A stretch of DNA of 64,000 nt from Pempheris klunzingeri (taxonomy: Eukaryota; Chordata; Actinopteri; Acropomatiformes; Pempheridae). Location of the stretch: positions 17,434,543 through 17,498,542 of the forward strand of contig NC_092012.1 in assembly GCF_042242105.1 (NCBI RefSeq), read 5' to 3'. Each line of letters opens with the position of its first letter. The stretch's first letter is position 1. Made by a program: the position numbers and the translations under genes. Positions 46,490 to 61,413 of this stretch are shown in pieces. A model generated the notes under the pieces. The model did no database searches, was not told the DNA's origin, and saw nothing but the letters and a program-made list of their open reading frames with translations.

Positions 46490-49400
46490 CTAGCTATGGT
46501 AGCTAAAAAGCTCATGTCTCTTAATAATGGGCAAATGTGATACAAGTCTAGGCTATAATGAGTCTTCTGAACTTTCCATCATACCTAAATACTTTGACCA
46601 GAATGATTTTTAAACAGGTGTTAAATTGAATTCCACGTGGTGTCAAAATGTCTTAAAAGTCTTGACTTTAAGATGGTGAACACTGCAGAAACATACAGCT
46701 AATGATCATTTGCAGCATTGTCTCCATTCAGTACATGGAGCAGGTAAATGTGTCATCATGGGAAACAGTGGCTAGTGGTCTAAGGGCGGTCTCCTCAAGC
46801 TTCTTTGGCTGTCCACAGGCTCTTAGCTGATGACCTGGTGCTCATGTGACTTGAACTTCACATTTAGGTCAGGAAATGACACCTGAGCCATCTCCATTTG
46901 CTGAGTGAATACCAGGAGTTGCAGTTGAGAGCCCAGAATTAGTAGTTGTAGTATCGTAGTACTATAATGGGGTGTTGCTCCCACAGGTCTATTTTTTTCA
47001 CAGCAATTTAAGCGCAGGCTCCAACATCAAAGGTTGCTTGTTGCAGGCCTGTTGCATCGATTAGCAGGATTCTTGTTACCTCACAAACAACACAGGAAAT
47101 GCCGAGTGCCTGTTTGTCTACCAGCTGATCTGAGTTTAAAGACAAAGGCACTGACAGATGTGAACAGCAAGCGGTTCAGAATACAGACAGTTCCCTCTTG
47201 TATGAATAATTCTTACTGCAAACATGCATTTTCACACTGTTTTTGAAAATTGTTAGTGAATATTTGCTTGATAATTACTAGCAAATCCTAGCTGTGTTGA
47301 GGGTCAGTGAGTGTCCAGGTAAGCTGAGGGTAGCTCACTGGAAATGAATTAAAACCTACAGACAAAAGCCCACACACAGTGAAAGTACTGTTTCTTTATT
47401 TGAAGTAGCTCGCTCTGCCCATCACAACTTATGGATCAATCTTCGACAGATACTTAGATTGCAACCAAGGACCAATCACCCCAAGGAGTGATTGTTTTTT
47501 TTTTGAGACAATGTGGGAAGAAACAAACATGAATGAATGATTATACATACAGGGCACCATACATGACACTGTGGTTATAAGAGGAAGACACACAGGAACC
47601 TAAGAAAAACGCTGTCAGTTGTAATAAATAATGGAACAAATATTAGTAGTTTTTTTGTTTTTTTTAGTTATAACTGATCAATTTTATTATCAAGCACACG
47701 TCAAACACATGCCGAGGTGGGAACTGGGATCTGATTGTTAAAAGAGGAAATAAGAGTTCAAAACATTGGTTTTTGAAAGTAAAGGATTTTCTATCTCAGG
47801 CGACACACTGAAAAGAATATCTAATATTTTACAAATTGAATAAATAAATGAATAAATACATAAACGCCCCAGTTTTGACGGATCAAAGTCATTAACACTC
47901 AGTTAACCTGAGTGATTTGCATTCAGCCATGCTGTACAGGCGCCACATTACACAGGTCCCTCTCACTTCCTCTCAGAGCCCTAAAGCCGAGCAGGAACTA
48001 CAGATGTTACCTAATATTTGCAGACGAGGAATAGAGTTACAGAAGTAAATTCAGGGATTTCTAATAAAAAAGAAAAAAAAAATCCCAACACCCTCTGCTC
48101 GCCTGTTTAAGCCTAATGGAGTTTTTGGTCACTAACCTGCCAGTGAGAAGATGAATCACTGCATCATTGTTCTGTAGCTGATCATATGTCTGGAAAGCAA
48201 GATAAAAGGATGAATTCACGAGTGCACTACAATGCACCTACAGAGGTTCTATCTTTCATGAGCTTGAGTGGAAGTGTGCTGTCGTTTCTGTTCATTTTAG
48301 GTGAAAATGCACCATCAAACCATTAATAATTCCCTGGAATCCAACTACAACAGCCACACATAAAACTGATGAGTGAATGTTGTTAAACAAGCCTTCTATT
48401 GCTTGAAATGGACAAATCTGACAAACAATAAAGGTAATTTTATTTAGCATCTGTTCATTCTTATAAATCTCAGCAAAACACAATATATTAAACTATCTGA
48501 CATGCCTTTAATAATTTACAACTAAATACTTAATTTGATAATGTCAAACATTATTCAAGTGACAGCTGTGTTCACAATTAGATTTTGGTTTTGAAATTAT
48601 AAATATATATATATATATATATATATTTTCTGCTTTCCTACCCACTTTGCTCGTCAAAGTTTTAAGGGGAAATTTAGAAAGGGTGATTAAGAGAGCCGGG
48701 TTGCTTCGGAGCAAACAAGACCACATGGCACTGCACATCCAAACGGTTATCTAAAATAAATACAAAAATAAACTGCACCATTTCTAACAATACTTACAAT
48801 GTTGGTACAAAATATACCCTGGAACACAAGGTATTCAGACAGGCAACACATTTATATGTACAGTATCTTACATGCAAGTAGTAACACACAACAGTCGATT
48901 ATCTATGTATCATTCTGTACTGCATGTGCACAACTGCAAAAAACGGACAAATATCTTCTGAATTTTACAAAACAGTTTTCACAGACCTACGGTTTTTGGT
49001 AAAACAAAAATAGATCCCTAAGTATAATACACATCGCAATAGAAAACGTCTTGAATTCTCAAATCATCACATGCAGATAAGGACAAGGTCGACTCCAGCT
49101 ACACGACTGTTGCATTTCCACAATATAGATCACTGACAGTTAGTGTCGTCACAATGCGACTATGTGAATCTCCTTTGTGTGCTCTAAAAAAAAAATAAAT
49201 ACACAACTAAGAAATAACTGTCCGGTAATATCTACACGATCATCTGATTTGAAGGAAAAAAAAGAAAACAATCACGCATTTCACACAATAACAGTGCAAG
49301 GATGATATTTAATTTACTTGTGAATTATGACCAGACCAGGCCTCATTATTACATGAGCTTTAGTCTTGATTTCATACAGGAGCGATTATGGTGCTGATTA

Positions 49401-49840
49401 TGAAGCTACTGGAAAACAACGTGTGTCCTGTGTAATAAAGACATTTTACAGTATGAGCAATGACTTGTGTGATGAAATAAAAAGACAGAATTTTCGTTGA
49501 ATCGTCCATCTTTTATGGTAACTCGCAGGATCCCAACTGTTTTCTTTCCGATGGAATGTGCACGTAAGTAGCAAAAAAAAAAACAGCGTCCTCATGCAAA
49601 CTTTGGTTTACACTTCAACTCTCAACAGTAAGCGACAAAAGAAAATCCTGAAAATGCATCTTATATACAGGAAGCAACTCTTTTACACCCTTAAAATAAA
49701 TATATATTTATATATATTATTGTCAATTTATCATCTGCTACCAGACATACATTGATTTCATACATCCTGATGATTTCAGAAACAAAATCTCACATGTGTA
49801 CAGAGATACTCTGTACCGCCCTGAAGAACCTCCTTCAGTG
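46490..49840. other. interval between cmc2 and cdyl2, possibly distal cdyl2 3' UTR
   Basis: No gene is supported. Minus-strand AATAAA signals (TTTATT) at 47,395-47,400 and 49,841-49,846 are candidate cdyl2 polyadenylation sites, giving a 3' UTR of about 0.3 or 2.75 kb. An (AT)n microsatellite lies at 48,603-48,626. Confidence 0.4.
48603..48626. repeat. (AT)n microsatellite
   Basis: About 12 uninterrupted AT units. Confidence 0.9.
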
Positions 49841-50144
49841 TTTATTTAAGCGATGCACATTTGGCCCTTTGCTCTTTGAATCTTAGAGAATAGACATCTG
49901 GACCATGTGGGTCCAATTAAAAAAAAAAAAAAAAAAAATTGCTTTACAAAAGAGGACCATGAAGGAATTGTTGGTAGACATGTAATCGAACAAAATCCCG
50001 GAGAATCCCCTCTGCTGTAGGATGGAAAAAGAGACCCATGATGCAGCTTTTCCCTCAGACCGAGATCACAGCGTTTAATCGCCCTGAATGTCCCTCTGCA
50101 GATAACATTTGACCCACATTGAGTGGTTGTCTGGCTGTGGATGA

Positions 50145-53100
50145 TCACTTCTCATACGCCTTGTTGTGCAGATAACTGAAGAGTGCCTCCAGTCCTTTGG
50201 TTGAACACCACAGCTGCTTCAGCATCTGACACTCTTTGTCATTCACTTCCTCCAGGACCGACAGCAGGATGCTCCTCACCAGGCATTTGGATTCTTCTAA
50301 AACCTTTTGAAAGCGCACAGAAAGCAGAGAGGGTCATTTGGTTATATTCAAAAGAACAAATCATCCTCTGCTTTGTTGCGATCACGACCTACCACTGCAT
50401 TGCATGATGCCATTTCCTTCACACGCAGCATCACTTCTTGGTTAAATGTCGTCGGCCAGAAGACCTGTGACACCAGGCCTCGACTGCACGCTTCTTGTGC
50501 TGTGAGCTTGCGCCCACAGAACAGCATCTCGTTGGCCTGCCATTGGGAACAGAGAGAGATAAAATTACACACTATTTTCAATGTGTCGCGCGATGCAAAT
50601 GCTTTGACTGGATAATAATCAGGTGGGTATGAAAAGGTTCAAATAAGCAAAAAGCCTGGATATTTCTGACCCACCAGAGCTACACCCAGGATCTGGGGGA
50701 AGGTGTAGGAAGAGCAGCCAGAGGGGGTGAGGTGGAGGGCTGCACATGGAGTTTGGAACCAGGCCCTCTCACTGGCCCACACCACGTCGCACAAAGGCAG
50801 GATGGAGGCTCCGAGGCCCAGAGCAGGCCCGTTTATTGCCACCACGATGGGTTTCTTGAAGTGGATGAATGCCAACACAAAGTCCCTAAAGGGAGTCATA
50901 GGACGATCAGTACCGACTCTGTCAAGTCTTGAGGCAAGTAAAAGAGAGTCAGTGTTAATAGTAGACAGATTTATCTTTACCGCACGGCATCTGCGATGCG
51001 GCTGCTCTCTTTTCTGCGGTCAGTAGACAGACGCCCTATCAGGTACGACGGCTCCAGGCCACTGCAGAAAACAGTCCCCACGGAGCTGAGCAATAATAAC
51101 TTGCTGTCATCAGCAGCTGCATTACTCAGAGCTCGACACACTTCCTTCATGATCTGAAGAGGGAGAGGAGGTAGAAAGGTTGAGAAAAAGAGATAAAATA
51201 TAGATATTGAATCCTTAAATTAAGGCTGGACATCCACGCTGGGTGTTAAACAAACTTAAAGTATTTAACTGAAATGATGATGGCTCCAATTTTATATGAG
51301 CTGGTGTTTAAGTTACTTCTACATTCAAAAACAAGTCAGTTTAAATTCTTCCTCCAGTGCTTTCATTTGTCGTGTTAATAAAAACACGAAATGGTACAAT
51401 AAAATAATACTGAAGGGAAAATAATTATGCAAGCTTTTAGTCTCTTGTTATGTAAATCAATAATGCTCTTTCACCGAGTGCAAGTGCTTTTCGCTTGACA
51501 ACACAAACAAAAGTATCCAATGATCACATGTTGTCAGCAAACAGCACTGATACAGTGGTGATGAAAAGAAGATGCTAGTTATAATGGCGCTTGTCATTGC
51601 TATTCAATGGCTCATTTCTTAGATCAGACGTTTTCAGACCGTGATGCTGTAGTAACTGTTTTAAATCACTGACTAATATGTCAACTAGTGACTGAATAGT
51701 TAGTTCAATAAGTTGTAATCACATTATTTCAAGTAGTGATGTTATCAGCAGTGTCGTGAACATTTTTGGGGTGCAAAGTTTTAACAGTATTGAACATTAA
51801 AGTGAGATTTTGGTGGTTTCTAGCTAGTTAATGTTACCTTCTGAGCAATGGCAGATATCTGGCGAGATGTTATCATGGAAACTCTCTGGGCAGCTTGTTT
51901 CCTTGACAACCTGCCTGCCAGTGGCAACTAACTTGACTGTCGGTTGATAGTCATGAGATAAGAGTAGTACCAATAGGATTTGTAAAAAAAAAAAACGTTG
52001 TGTGTGCAAACTTCGAGATGAAATACAAGAACTCAAATTTGTGTTTCACTCAAAAGAAACACAAGTAGTGTGTCTGTAATATGACACCACAACAAATGTG
52101 ACCATTATAGCAGTCAGTGAAGAGAGACACATTTCACTCGCATTCAATATCAGCATCAACAGACAAGCGTTTGGCCTTTGTGTCACGTGATGAAGAAGGG
52201 AGCGAGCCCACGCTGTCAGACAGCCGACCTGATAAGAAGTCGACTGGAAGCCCCAACACCCACATCACTGTCTGCAGTCAATCTGCACACTCCATTGCTG
52301 CATTTTAATCAGATTATCACCCTTGACCCATATTAACCATTCAACCTCAAAGTGAACTTAATTCTCTATGTCTCACCAAGCACATAATCTGTCCCCAGTT
52401 TTAAATGGATGTGACATGTGTGCATGTGTGTGTGTGTGTTAGAGAGACACTACGCGTGACGTTTCTCTAACAACGTCAATTAAAATCCCGCTCATATACA
52501 AGACACGGAGACGGGAAGATGCTGGTTCCAGTGTGTGAAGCAGAGCAGGAGGAAGAGAGCAGTCAAAGTGACATTCATGTGCAGTGAGCAGGGGCCTCCA
52601 GGACATCTGCAGACAAACAAAGGTGGTATCCACAACAAAGGGACTTGCAACAGCATGCATCAACTCCCTAGAAATGAAATCACCACCTCTAGGGGTTTAA
52701 GTCAATCAATCATGTGCTTTTAAAATGAGTAGGAGTGACAGACTTTTTTCAGTTAAGAGCTCTTCCCACTTTCCTGAGGCTTTTTGATATTGTGAGCTAA
52801 AGATACTTTTTTTTTTTTTTTTTTTTTTAAATGGAGGAAGGGGGACATTTTTCTGTAGGATGGGTTTTGATTTCTCTTAACAGAAATAGCTTGCCTTTTT
52901 AAAAAGGGGCTATCCAAAACCACTCCCCCGCTCACTCATTCACTGCTCCCTATGGAACAGACACTCAGTAGTTTATTCTAGAGAGTGTTGGAGAGAGAGA
53001 TTTTTTGCATCATCACTGACAGACATAGAGTCACACAACTGCAATCTGTTGCATCTATAAAACACAGCACATTTCATTGCGAGTTATTTATGGGGAACGA

Positions 53101-53693
53101 CTGCAGACGTAGTCCAGGTGTCACAGCTCAGAGAGCTCTATCGACTCCTACATTTTCTGTCAATTTCTAAGATTCAAACAGGCCTTTTTCCACATAATTC
53201 ATCTTCTCATGTCACAGTAGGAAAAGCAGGTGTAAATAATGGAGTTAACAATTGCTGAATTCCATTTGGCTGCTTCAGTTGCAGGGTGTTGCGCACGCTA
53301 GCTCATCGGGACACATCGGAGCCACAGTTTATTCCATTAGCTTCAGGATTCTTGTAGTCAGTGTGTTGCTCGATAAAGTTTTTGAAATTGACAAAACACA
53401 GGATGTTAAAACACATTTGAACAGGTGCAGAAAGCAACTGTGTGTTAGACCAGAAAGGTGACAGAGAGAGTAACAGTAAACAGCTCAGGGGACTTTCTCA
53501 CTTAAAGTAAGCATTGTATGTATTGGGTGAAAAATGTATAGGGATATTTTTGAGGATTTTCTGAGCGGACTGCATTCAGTTTGCACATACGCAGACTCTC
53601 TTGTTCCTGTAGCTTCAAAGACTGAGACACAGAGAAGGAGCTATCAGAGCTGTTTGATAAGCCCACAGCTTACAGGCTTACTGTCACACATGA

Positions 53694-53730
<37 letters not shown>

Positions 53731-56700
53731 GGCACACACAGTTTAGGCCACTTCAGTGCCTGTGAAGTACAGACTGCCATGCATACGTCGCAGTATCAAA
53801 GCCTGTGCCACCCTGTGAGGAAGATCTAAGATGCATCCTACAGTCTGAGGGGAGGGAAAACCTGTTTGCTTAGATTCATGAGCCAGAGGTGGATGACTGT
53901 GAGACGTGCTGTTATCTGTGGCTCAACTCACTGTTATACTAAGGGAATCTGTAAAAACATTTCAAATAAATGACAAAAGAGTCTTTGATAAAGTGCCAAG
54001 ATTGAAAATGTTTCAAATGTTGACAAACTATAATGTTCTTTATGGTATACATTATAAGTGTATCAACAAAGGTCTAAATGATAAATATAGACCTAGAGGA
54101 AATATGGCCAACTTATTCATGCAGGGTCATCATCAGTTAATGACATAAAAGCATGATAATAATGAGGTTTTCACCATTTATCAAAATGTTGTTTCTTTTT
54201 AAATGTATGGATAATTCCAAAAGCCATTTGTCATTATGACCGATTTAACAGCTGGCATAACAACATGGTAATTCATAAATGACACATTTACAAAATTAAA
54301 CAGGAGGTTACGCAATGTCACAATAGTCGAGTCGAGTCCAAAAGCGAACAGGCTGGCTACCATTCAAAAGTGCAGTTGGGGAAAAGCATCTGCTGAACTG
54401 CAAAAGCAAGTTACTGAATATATTGAGCAGAAATTGAAATGAAGCAGCTTGTTGTTGATTCGAGTGTGGAAATGAGCCACCAATCACAGGCTGGTGCTTT
54501 CCTGCAGGCAGTCAATTCTACAAGTGGATCATCACGATGCAAGGAGCTACAGCATCAGAGCAGAGCGCCATTCTGCCACATTCAGTTTACAGATGGACGC
54601 GTCTCATTTGAGACATATTGTGACAGTGGCAATCATAAGTCTCTTCCTAAACATCTGCTCCTCCGCAACAGTGTTGGATCCAATCTTAAAATTATAGACT
54701 TTAATAGATCTTGTCCATCACTGTGACAGATTATAATAAAGAACAACACAACTCCTGACTTCAAGGAGGTATTGTTCTGCCGCTGCTATAGATGTTGATT
54801 TTATAGGGCGAATTTGATTGACAAGGGGTTAGCAGGTGATCAACAAATTGCTCAGTAGACTGCGAGAAAACATGTCAAAAGCCATCAGACACAGCTTGAC
54901 ATAGATTATGCCCCCTAAATGCCTGTAGAGAAGACTCAGCTGGTTTATCATCACACCTAATCAAAAGCTCTCCTAAAAATATGAAGATTCTGTTTACACG
55001 TGTTCGATGTAATGGTGAATGAGCAATTTATTGATCAATCACCAAAAGCCTTTTGTTGTTTCACGTCTAAATTTCATCAGGCACTAACTTCTAGGTCTCC
55101 AGTCATCAGGACGTTCTGACGGCAAACGTGATCGTTTGATGTTAACAGCTGCTTTTGCATTGAAGTATCTGGGTAAGATTTCGAAAGCCTATCAAACAAG
55201 GTGATTTTTAGCGTATTAACATCATTTAACATCAGCAAATGCAAAAACAGACAGATTCAATCTATTTCATTGTTGTTATTCAAGTATTTGATCACTGAGC
55301 TTTGCAACAACAAAACTTGATGTGATGTAGCACTGCACTCTCTGGCACAGTATGTCATTTCTACATAGCGAGCAGTGAAAAACATTAGGAATTTGGCAAT
55401 CTCCAGGGTCTCCACTTCACTTCACCAGTAATTACATAATGCTCTCCCCTCCGTGAACTTGCGGCATAATTTCCTCACTAGTGCGACTGACATTTCACTG
55501 CAGTAACAACAGATGGCATAAAGCTGGATTATATGTTTAATTACTCTACGTGTAGAAACCTTGTTTGGCTTCAAGGTATCACTCAGGACTAAGGCAGAGC
55601 CCAAGAGCTCCTAGCCTTTTTTCGCTGAGTATACACACTTCTACAGCAGTGCCCTGTGTAAGATTCATGCAGCTAAACATATTCACACTTGGCAGCTGTC
55701 AAATAAAACCACAAAGTTTTCTAAGTTTGTCTCCCGAAAAAGCTCCCCTGGAGCACTTGGGGTGTTTTTGCACAGCTCTGGGGCATCTCCACAGCAGTAG
55801 TAGAGGAAACTGGGATACAATCAAAAATCATGCATTGATACATACCAGACAGCACACAACAATATGAGGGACAAACAGGTCAATTTAAAAAAAGTCCTAA
55901 GTCGTATGTATAAGCAGTAAAACAAAGCATGTGGGTGTGTGCACATTCCCGTTCTCACCTCTGGTGTCAGAGCGTTGTTGTCCGTCGTTTGGCTGGAGAG
56001 CAGGACGTGCGTGAAGCCTTCCTCCTTCCTGACCACGATGTCTCGGAATCGACAGTTTGTGTCGTTCTGTCGCACGTTGTACCTGAGCCGCTTGTCAAAC
56101 ACGTAGCTTTTCTCCTCAGCCAACTTCCTCTTTACTGAGCTGTGCAGATGCATCTTGCCATTGGCCAGAGGGGAGCCTGACACAGAGGAGGGGGGAGGGG
56201 GGGCACAACTGGTCAATGGGTCCTCTAGGACTAATGTAGATATTACATGATGTTAAGATTGATGATTAGAACACACCCATGGCAGAAACATTGCCCAAAA
56301 TATAATCTTAAAAACTATGTATACACTGGGTCTTGGTTGACATCAGTCATGATGGCATTTTCTATAAACGACACTTATAGAAACACAGAAACATTTCCCA
56401 ATGGTCCATTCTTAAGTAATTGTGTCCATTAGAATCACCTGTGTGCGTGCACATCAAGGTTGAACCACGAAATAGCACGAAATGAGGAACATTTTAAAAG
56501 TGACAAACCAGTGCTTTACATAATATGGTTAAACTAGAGACTTTTGATGAGGGACCTGCTGTATGTAGAGCTTGGTTTGACTTGGTACACATCATATTTA
56601 GCATATCTGAGTCTCATTGACAATCAACTGAAGGACACCGATGCTGCTGCTTACAGCTGAGCACTGTGGGCGGGTTTTTCCTAACTAAAATAAGGTGGTC

Positions 56701-59700
56701 TGAGTTTTCTATATGTATCTGCTATGACTGCTATGAAAACTACTACATACTGTATTTGCAATAAATTCTTCAGAGGATATTCCTGAATAACATTTTTGGC
56801 ATTTGCAGTGCTATTGCAGCATCAAACATTGCACAGTCTCCTAAAAATAATCCGAACTTTTCAATAAAACATAAGGTCTGGATGTTTCATTTGCAACTAA
56901 AATCATTTGAATGCACATATACACAAACCAAGCACAGACTGTCTTGTATTAACTTTGCTGTAAGTCTGACAGGGATGTTAATTATTCTGAATTTGTTATT
57001 TTCCATATTACATTTGCTTTTGTCTGGACACTTACAGCTGGCAGGCATGTCATCAATGTGCCACAATAGCATTCACCTACTTTTTTTTTGTAATTTGACA
57101 GTATTTGCTCTCCATGATCTCTGGGCTATCACAGCGGGATTTATTTAATTTGAATTTTTCTTGATTGCATTAATATTTCAAGCTCAAAAACCACACGTTG
57201 AGCTTACTTTCCTTGCTGTCACATTTGGAAAGTAGCCAACATTATTTTTTCAGGCCTTTCACACAATGAAACCGTGACATGTGGGAGCAGTGTAATCTCT
57301 CTAGAGGACCAATATTAATCCAAAAACTGATTTGACTGTATTGATAAAAAGAAAAAAGGTTTCTGTAAAAACTGAGTGACAGTAAATAATCTCAGTTGTG
57401 CACCATGAGTTAACCAATCCAGTCCCTTATCTAGGATCTAGTGGTGCAGTGGTTGGAAACAATAACCAATAAATAAGTCATCCATCATTCAGGAAGACAA
57501 GCACAATTTTTCCCACCACAGCAAGTGGTGTGATCCTTTTTTTTTAAAAACTATTAGAAACTACTATTTTAAATTATGTAAATACCAATAAAAGCTGGGT
57601 CTTTAACACAAATCGGATCGGATTTGGAGAAAAAAAGACAACTTTTGCTGTCAGAGAGACTTTGAAACTAGCTAAAGCCCTCAATGGGAGACTCAGTTTG
57701 TGTTGTTGACCATGAGTGTTTTAAAAAAATGAATAATGCAGTGAAGCAGTGGAACCAGCCAGGGCCTCACCTGTGAGTCGGATACCAACAGAAGCAGCCG
57801 TGGCAAACTATATGAGAAAAACTCTTTTCTACTTTATTGTAACAACAAATGTAGTTAACTGTAATGGTAATTTAGGCTGAAGATATGAAAAATTTCCATT
57901 AAATATTCATATCTTTTATATGATTTATATCATCCCTCCAAGCGTTCTCAGATTTAGACCTAACAAAGATTCAAATTACGGCTAAATTGAATAAATTGGG
58001 GTAAGTTCCTCTAACAAACAAACCATGCAGAGTTTGACTGCAACAGTAAATTCAATCAACAGTGATTTTCAAATGATGAGTCTGTTTCAATTCAATTTTA
58101 CAGAGGAAGAACATAAACAGAGCTCAGCCTGGGTAGATGGGATTTCTGATGGCAGCAGCAGCGCTTCAAAATGGTTGTGGGACAAGAGGCTGAGGCTTTT
58201 GTCTCACTGACAGTGCTCCAGACACGTGACAACACAATGCGTCACATTTTTGCACAATAAAGAGGTGCTGTCTGCAACTGGTGCTACCTTTAGCTAGCTG
58301 ATTGTCACGGAGATACTAGCAGCTCAGTCACTCCGGTAAAACAGATGACATTTGCAACCTCCCCGTCCTCACTCCCATAATTAATTGAAAGACTTTCTTT
58401 CATGCTGCTGCAGGTTTTAAGTTGTCCGTGCGCTCGAAATAGATGCATCGTGGGCACTGATATGATGACTGCATGAACTGATGTCACCTATTCTTTTTCA
58501 GTGGTGAAACAGAAACTTGAAGGGAATGTTAAATGAGAAAAGGTCAGTCAGACACCTTCTATGCAAGCAAATACTCAAATACTAACATCATTTTCTTACA
58601 GTCCTCTGCTGCATATGTAAGGCTTCTCCTTTTTTTTGTTTGGAGCTAACAACCATAGAGACACCCTCTGCCTGTGTAGCAGTTTAATGAGTGGATGCTG
58701 AATGAGGTAAACGGGGTAGTCTTTCAAGGATTAGGAGATTACGATCCTTTACAGCTGGCCAGCCTGGCAAAAGGTTGGTAGCCCTAATGTTCTCGCATAG
58801 CAAAACTCTCGGCTTAGTCCATACAGAACTTTTATGGAAATTGTCTATTTTAAAGCACAACAAGCACGTAACGACCAAACCAATATGCACACGTTCAGCA
58901 TGTTCTGTGTATCTGAGCAGAGTAGTAAAGGTTCCCAGCACCAACAACAGAGGGCAAAACATTCCTTTAACAGGTATTACAGACGGGAATGAATAAACTT
59001 CATATTCATTCTACCGATGACATGTGTGTTGTTATTCAAAAAACAAACAACCATGTAGATTTTCTGTTTAACAAGTCAGGATGACTTTTTGAAAACGTAT
59101 GTAATGATTAACTATTGTGGTGCAGCCCTGGACTGTGACCCATGAGTGAATTTCAAAGGTGTTATCAGCTGCTGTCGTAAAGAGCCATAGTAGGGCTGTG
59201 TGTCAGCACGTCTGCTAAAATATGCTGCATTTACCTTTATAAGCAATGCAATCTATCATGTAACACAAGCTTCCTGGACCTTTTTAAGAGGAACATCTAG
59301 CTATGAATGGCAGGTGAGCACTGACTCCCTCATCATATGCAGGTCGCTCTTCTTTCTGCAGGTCGTTCCCTACACTGGGTTTACACCAGACATGGAGACA
59401 TGGCAACACTGCCCCCTTTTCATTTTTGGTGCCGATGTCAGTCGTTCTAACTCCTGTCTACTCTGTGTCTGGTGATATATAACAAATATGATCATGGATC
59501 ATTTCATTAAAACATTCGAGGATTTTTGGTTTTATGTGAGTGACTGTCGATTTAAGACCAGATCATCAATACAACGGTTAAAATTAATTTTCCAAACTTT
59601 CAAGACTTTGTACTAATCCTTGCAATTAGTAAAATGCAAAACACTCATCATGGAAATATAATTTAAAAAACATCAAAAAAGATAACGGTGTGCATTCTAA

Positions 59701-61413
59701 ACGTTTCAGCACCATATGACAGGCCAAAAACATATTTGAGATGATTTAGAAACAGTGTCAACATTACATCGTCAGTTCATCAGAGAGCATTAGTTCATCA
59801 CACTGTGTTTCGCTTCATTATATGAATCGCTGAAATGATGTTATTTGGTCGGTGGCATGGCGCAGGTCAGAAACTAGGCTAAGAGGGAACTGACAAGTTA
59901 ATGTCTTGTCTGTAAAACATTCCGCTCATATCAAATGTCAAAACATTTGTTAAAGAGGCACTTAAATGTGTTTTTTGAACTGTAAACTAAATTCTCTATA
60001 AAATAGAGCTCAATACGTTATCTGCTGTTTTAAATCAGCCCCGAACCTTCTGACGAGATAGAAGTGATCAGCTGATGCTTACAAGCACCCACCCCAGCCC
60101 CCAAACGTTGAGTGGGAGTCTGTGAAGCCGTGCTCATTTTCAAACATTTGCTGATCAAGACTTATCATTCACAGGTGTTCATGCCATGTAGACTCACTAG
60201 TTGACATGCTTGAACATTAGCCTTCTAAATAGCTTTAGAGCCACTTAGTGACGCCTCATTCACAGGAGTTTATGCTACACAGAGAGAGAGAGCAGAGAGT
60301 CGAGCCCTCTCTCCAGAGAGAGAACAGGGCAGCAGGGCCAGGATCTTCCTTGTGGCACCTCAGTGTCACAATGTGACAGCAGTGGAAGGTCTGTCAGCAG
60401 CTGAAAGACTCAGGCAAGTTTAATGATAATCAATCATTACGTATGTTTTCAAAGTGGCATCCTGGCTTGTTGAACACCATATTTTGAGTAACAAAACATA
60501 CATATCAGTGTAGAATTAATATGAAGCTGCATTCTCGCTGTCCATAAGACATGTTAAAGGGATGTTTAGTCTTGGTTCTCATTTTAACCTGCACTGGTCT
60601 GTTAATGGGAGATTATTTTTGTTAAAGGAAAGGAAATATTTGTATTGTTACAAATATTAATGTAATTTCAGAGTTTCACTTTGACTCTTTATACTGTTGT
60701 CAGTTTTTCTTAACTATCATGACACCAATATCTGCATTAAAAAAAATCCAGCATTAGCTGAACTCTGTTTTTAATTTCACACAGTTTCCCAACATATTAC
60801 CTAGCTCAGTGGTGAACTGCTGTCCAGTGGTATCCATGTCTCCTAGTTCTCCATCCACTCTGTCCAGGGGCACTCTGTGTGGCCGTGCAGCTGCTGCTGT
60901 CCTGTACATGAGAGGCTCCATCTCTCCATTCTGGACTCCATTATGAGGAACCCTCACTGGAGGAATAAAGTGAGGCTCCGCCTGAGGAGGAGCCTTGTAT
61001 GTCATGGCTTTGCTAATTCTTTCCCCTAAAGGATGCTTCCCTGCTCCCACACCCACTTTCCTCTGCTTCTGAGTGGGTCCTGACCCTCCACTTCCAATCC
61101 CTAGAACAGCTCCTACTCTAACCCCAACAGCTGGGCCACAAGTCCTTTTCTTCTTTCGGGCCTCAGACCGAGCTCTGGAGTTTTCAGTAGCAGATGGGTG
61201 GCTGGTGATGAGGGCCTCTTGACGATTTTTTGTCACTTTGGGCCGTTTGTGTGAGTGCAGTCTCAAGCTGTTGAACTGGTCAATGAATTCCTCACAGTGC
61301 AGTAGGTGGTGCTCTGGCTCCCATGTGTCCTCCTTACTCCCATAACCTTTCCACCTTATCAGATACTCCCACTTCCCCTTCTTGTTCCGCCTCTTGTCCA
61401 CAATCCGCTCCAC
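50145..61413 (-). CDS. cdyl2: chromodomain Y-like protein 2, 5' part outside window
   Basis: Six coding exons, 5' to 3': 61,413-60,801; 56,176-55,959; 51,153-50,981; 50,885-50,675; 50,536-50,393; 50,303-50,145, giving 505 residues. The exon coding the first few residues (human MASGDLYE) lies beyond the right edge. The chromodomain opens the first visible exon (VERIVDKRRNKKGKWEYLIR, then WKGYGSKEDTWEPEHHLL). It includes the Trp and Tyr of the methyl-lysine cage; the first cage Tyr is in the missing exon. A basic, disordered hinge follows (about 60-200). The crotonase-like domain runs from FDKRLRYNVRQ to YEK, with DNNALTPE, VFCSGL, AINGPALGLGASILP and SYTFPQILG. KWEYLIRWKGYG and HHLLHCEEFI match CDYL2 rather than CDYL. 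Known role: a chromatin reader of methylated H3K9/H3K27 linked to corepressor complexes. Confidence 0.96.
51154..55958 (-). other. cdyl2: cdyl2 intron (between second and third visible coding exons)
   Basis: A 4.8-kb intron. It contains a poly-T run (52,806-52,828) and an (AC)n microsatellite (53,697-53,722). No nested gene is recognised. Confidence 0.75.
53697..53722. repeat. (AC)n microsatellite
   Basis: About 13 AC units in a cdyl2 intron. Confidence 0.9.
56177..60800 (-). other. cdyl2: cdyl2 intron (between first and second visible coding exons)
   Basis: A 4.6-kb intron with phase 1 junctions (CTAG|GTAATA donor, TGTCAG|GCTCCC acceptor). No repeat family or nested gene recognised. Confidence 0.75.

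Noticed and set aside
46331-46540. 69-codon plus-strand frame
   Set aside because: Lies within the palindromic MITE.
56882-57148. 88-codon hydrophobic frame in a cdyl2 intron
   Set aside because: No family match; hydrophobic runs are common in AT-rich intron DNA.
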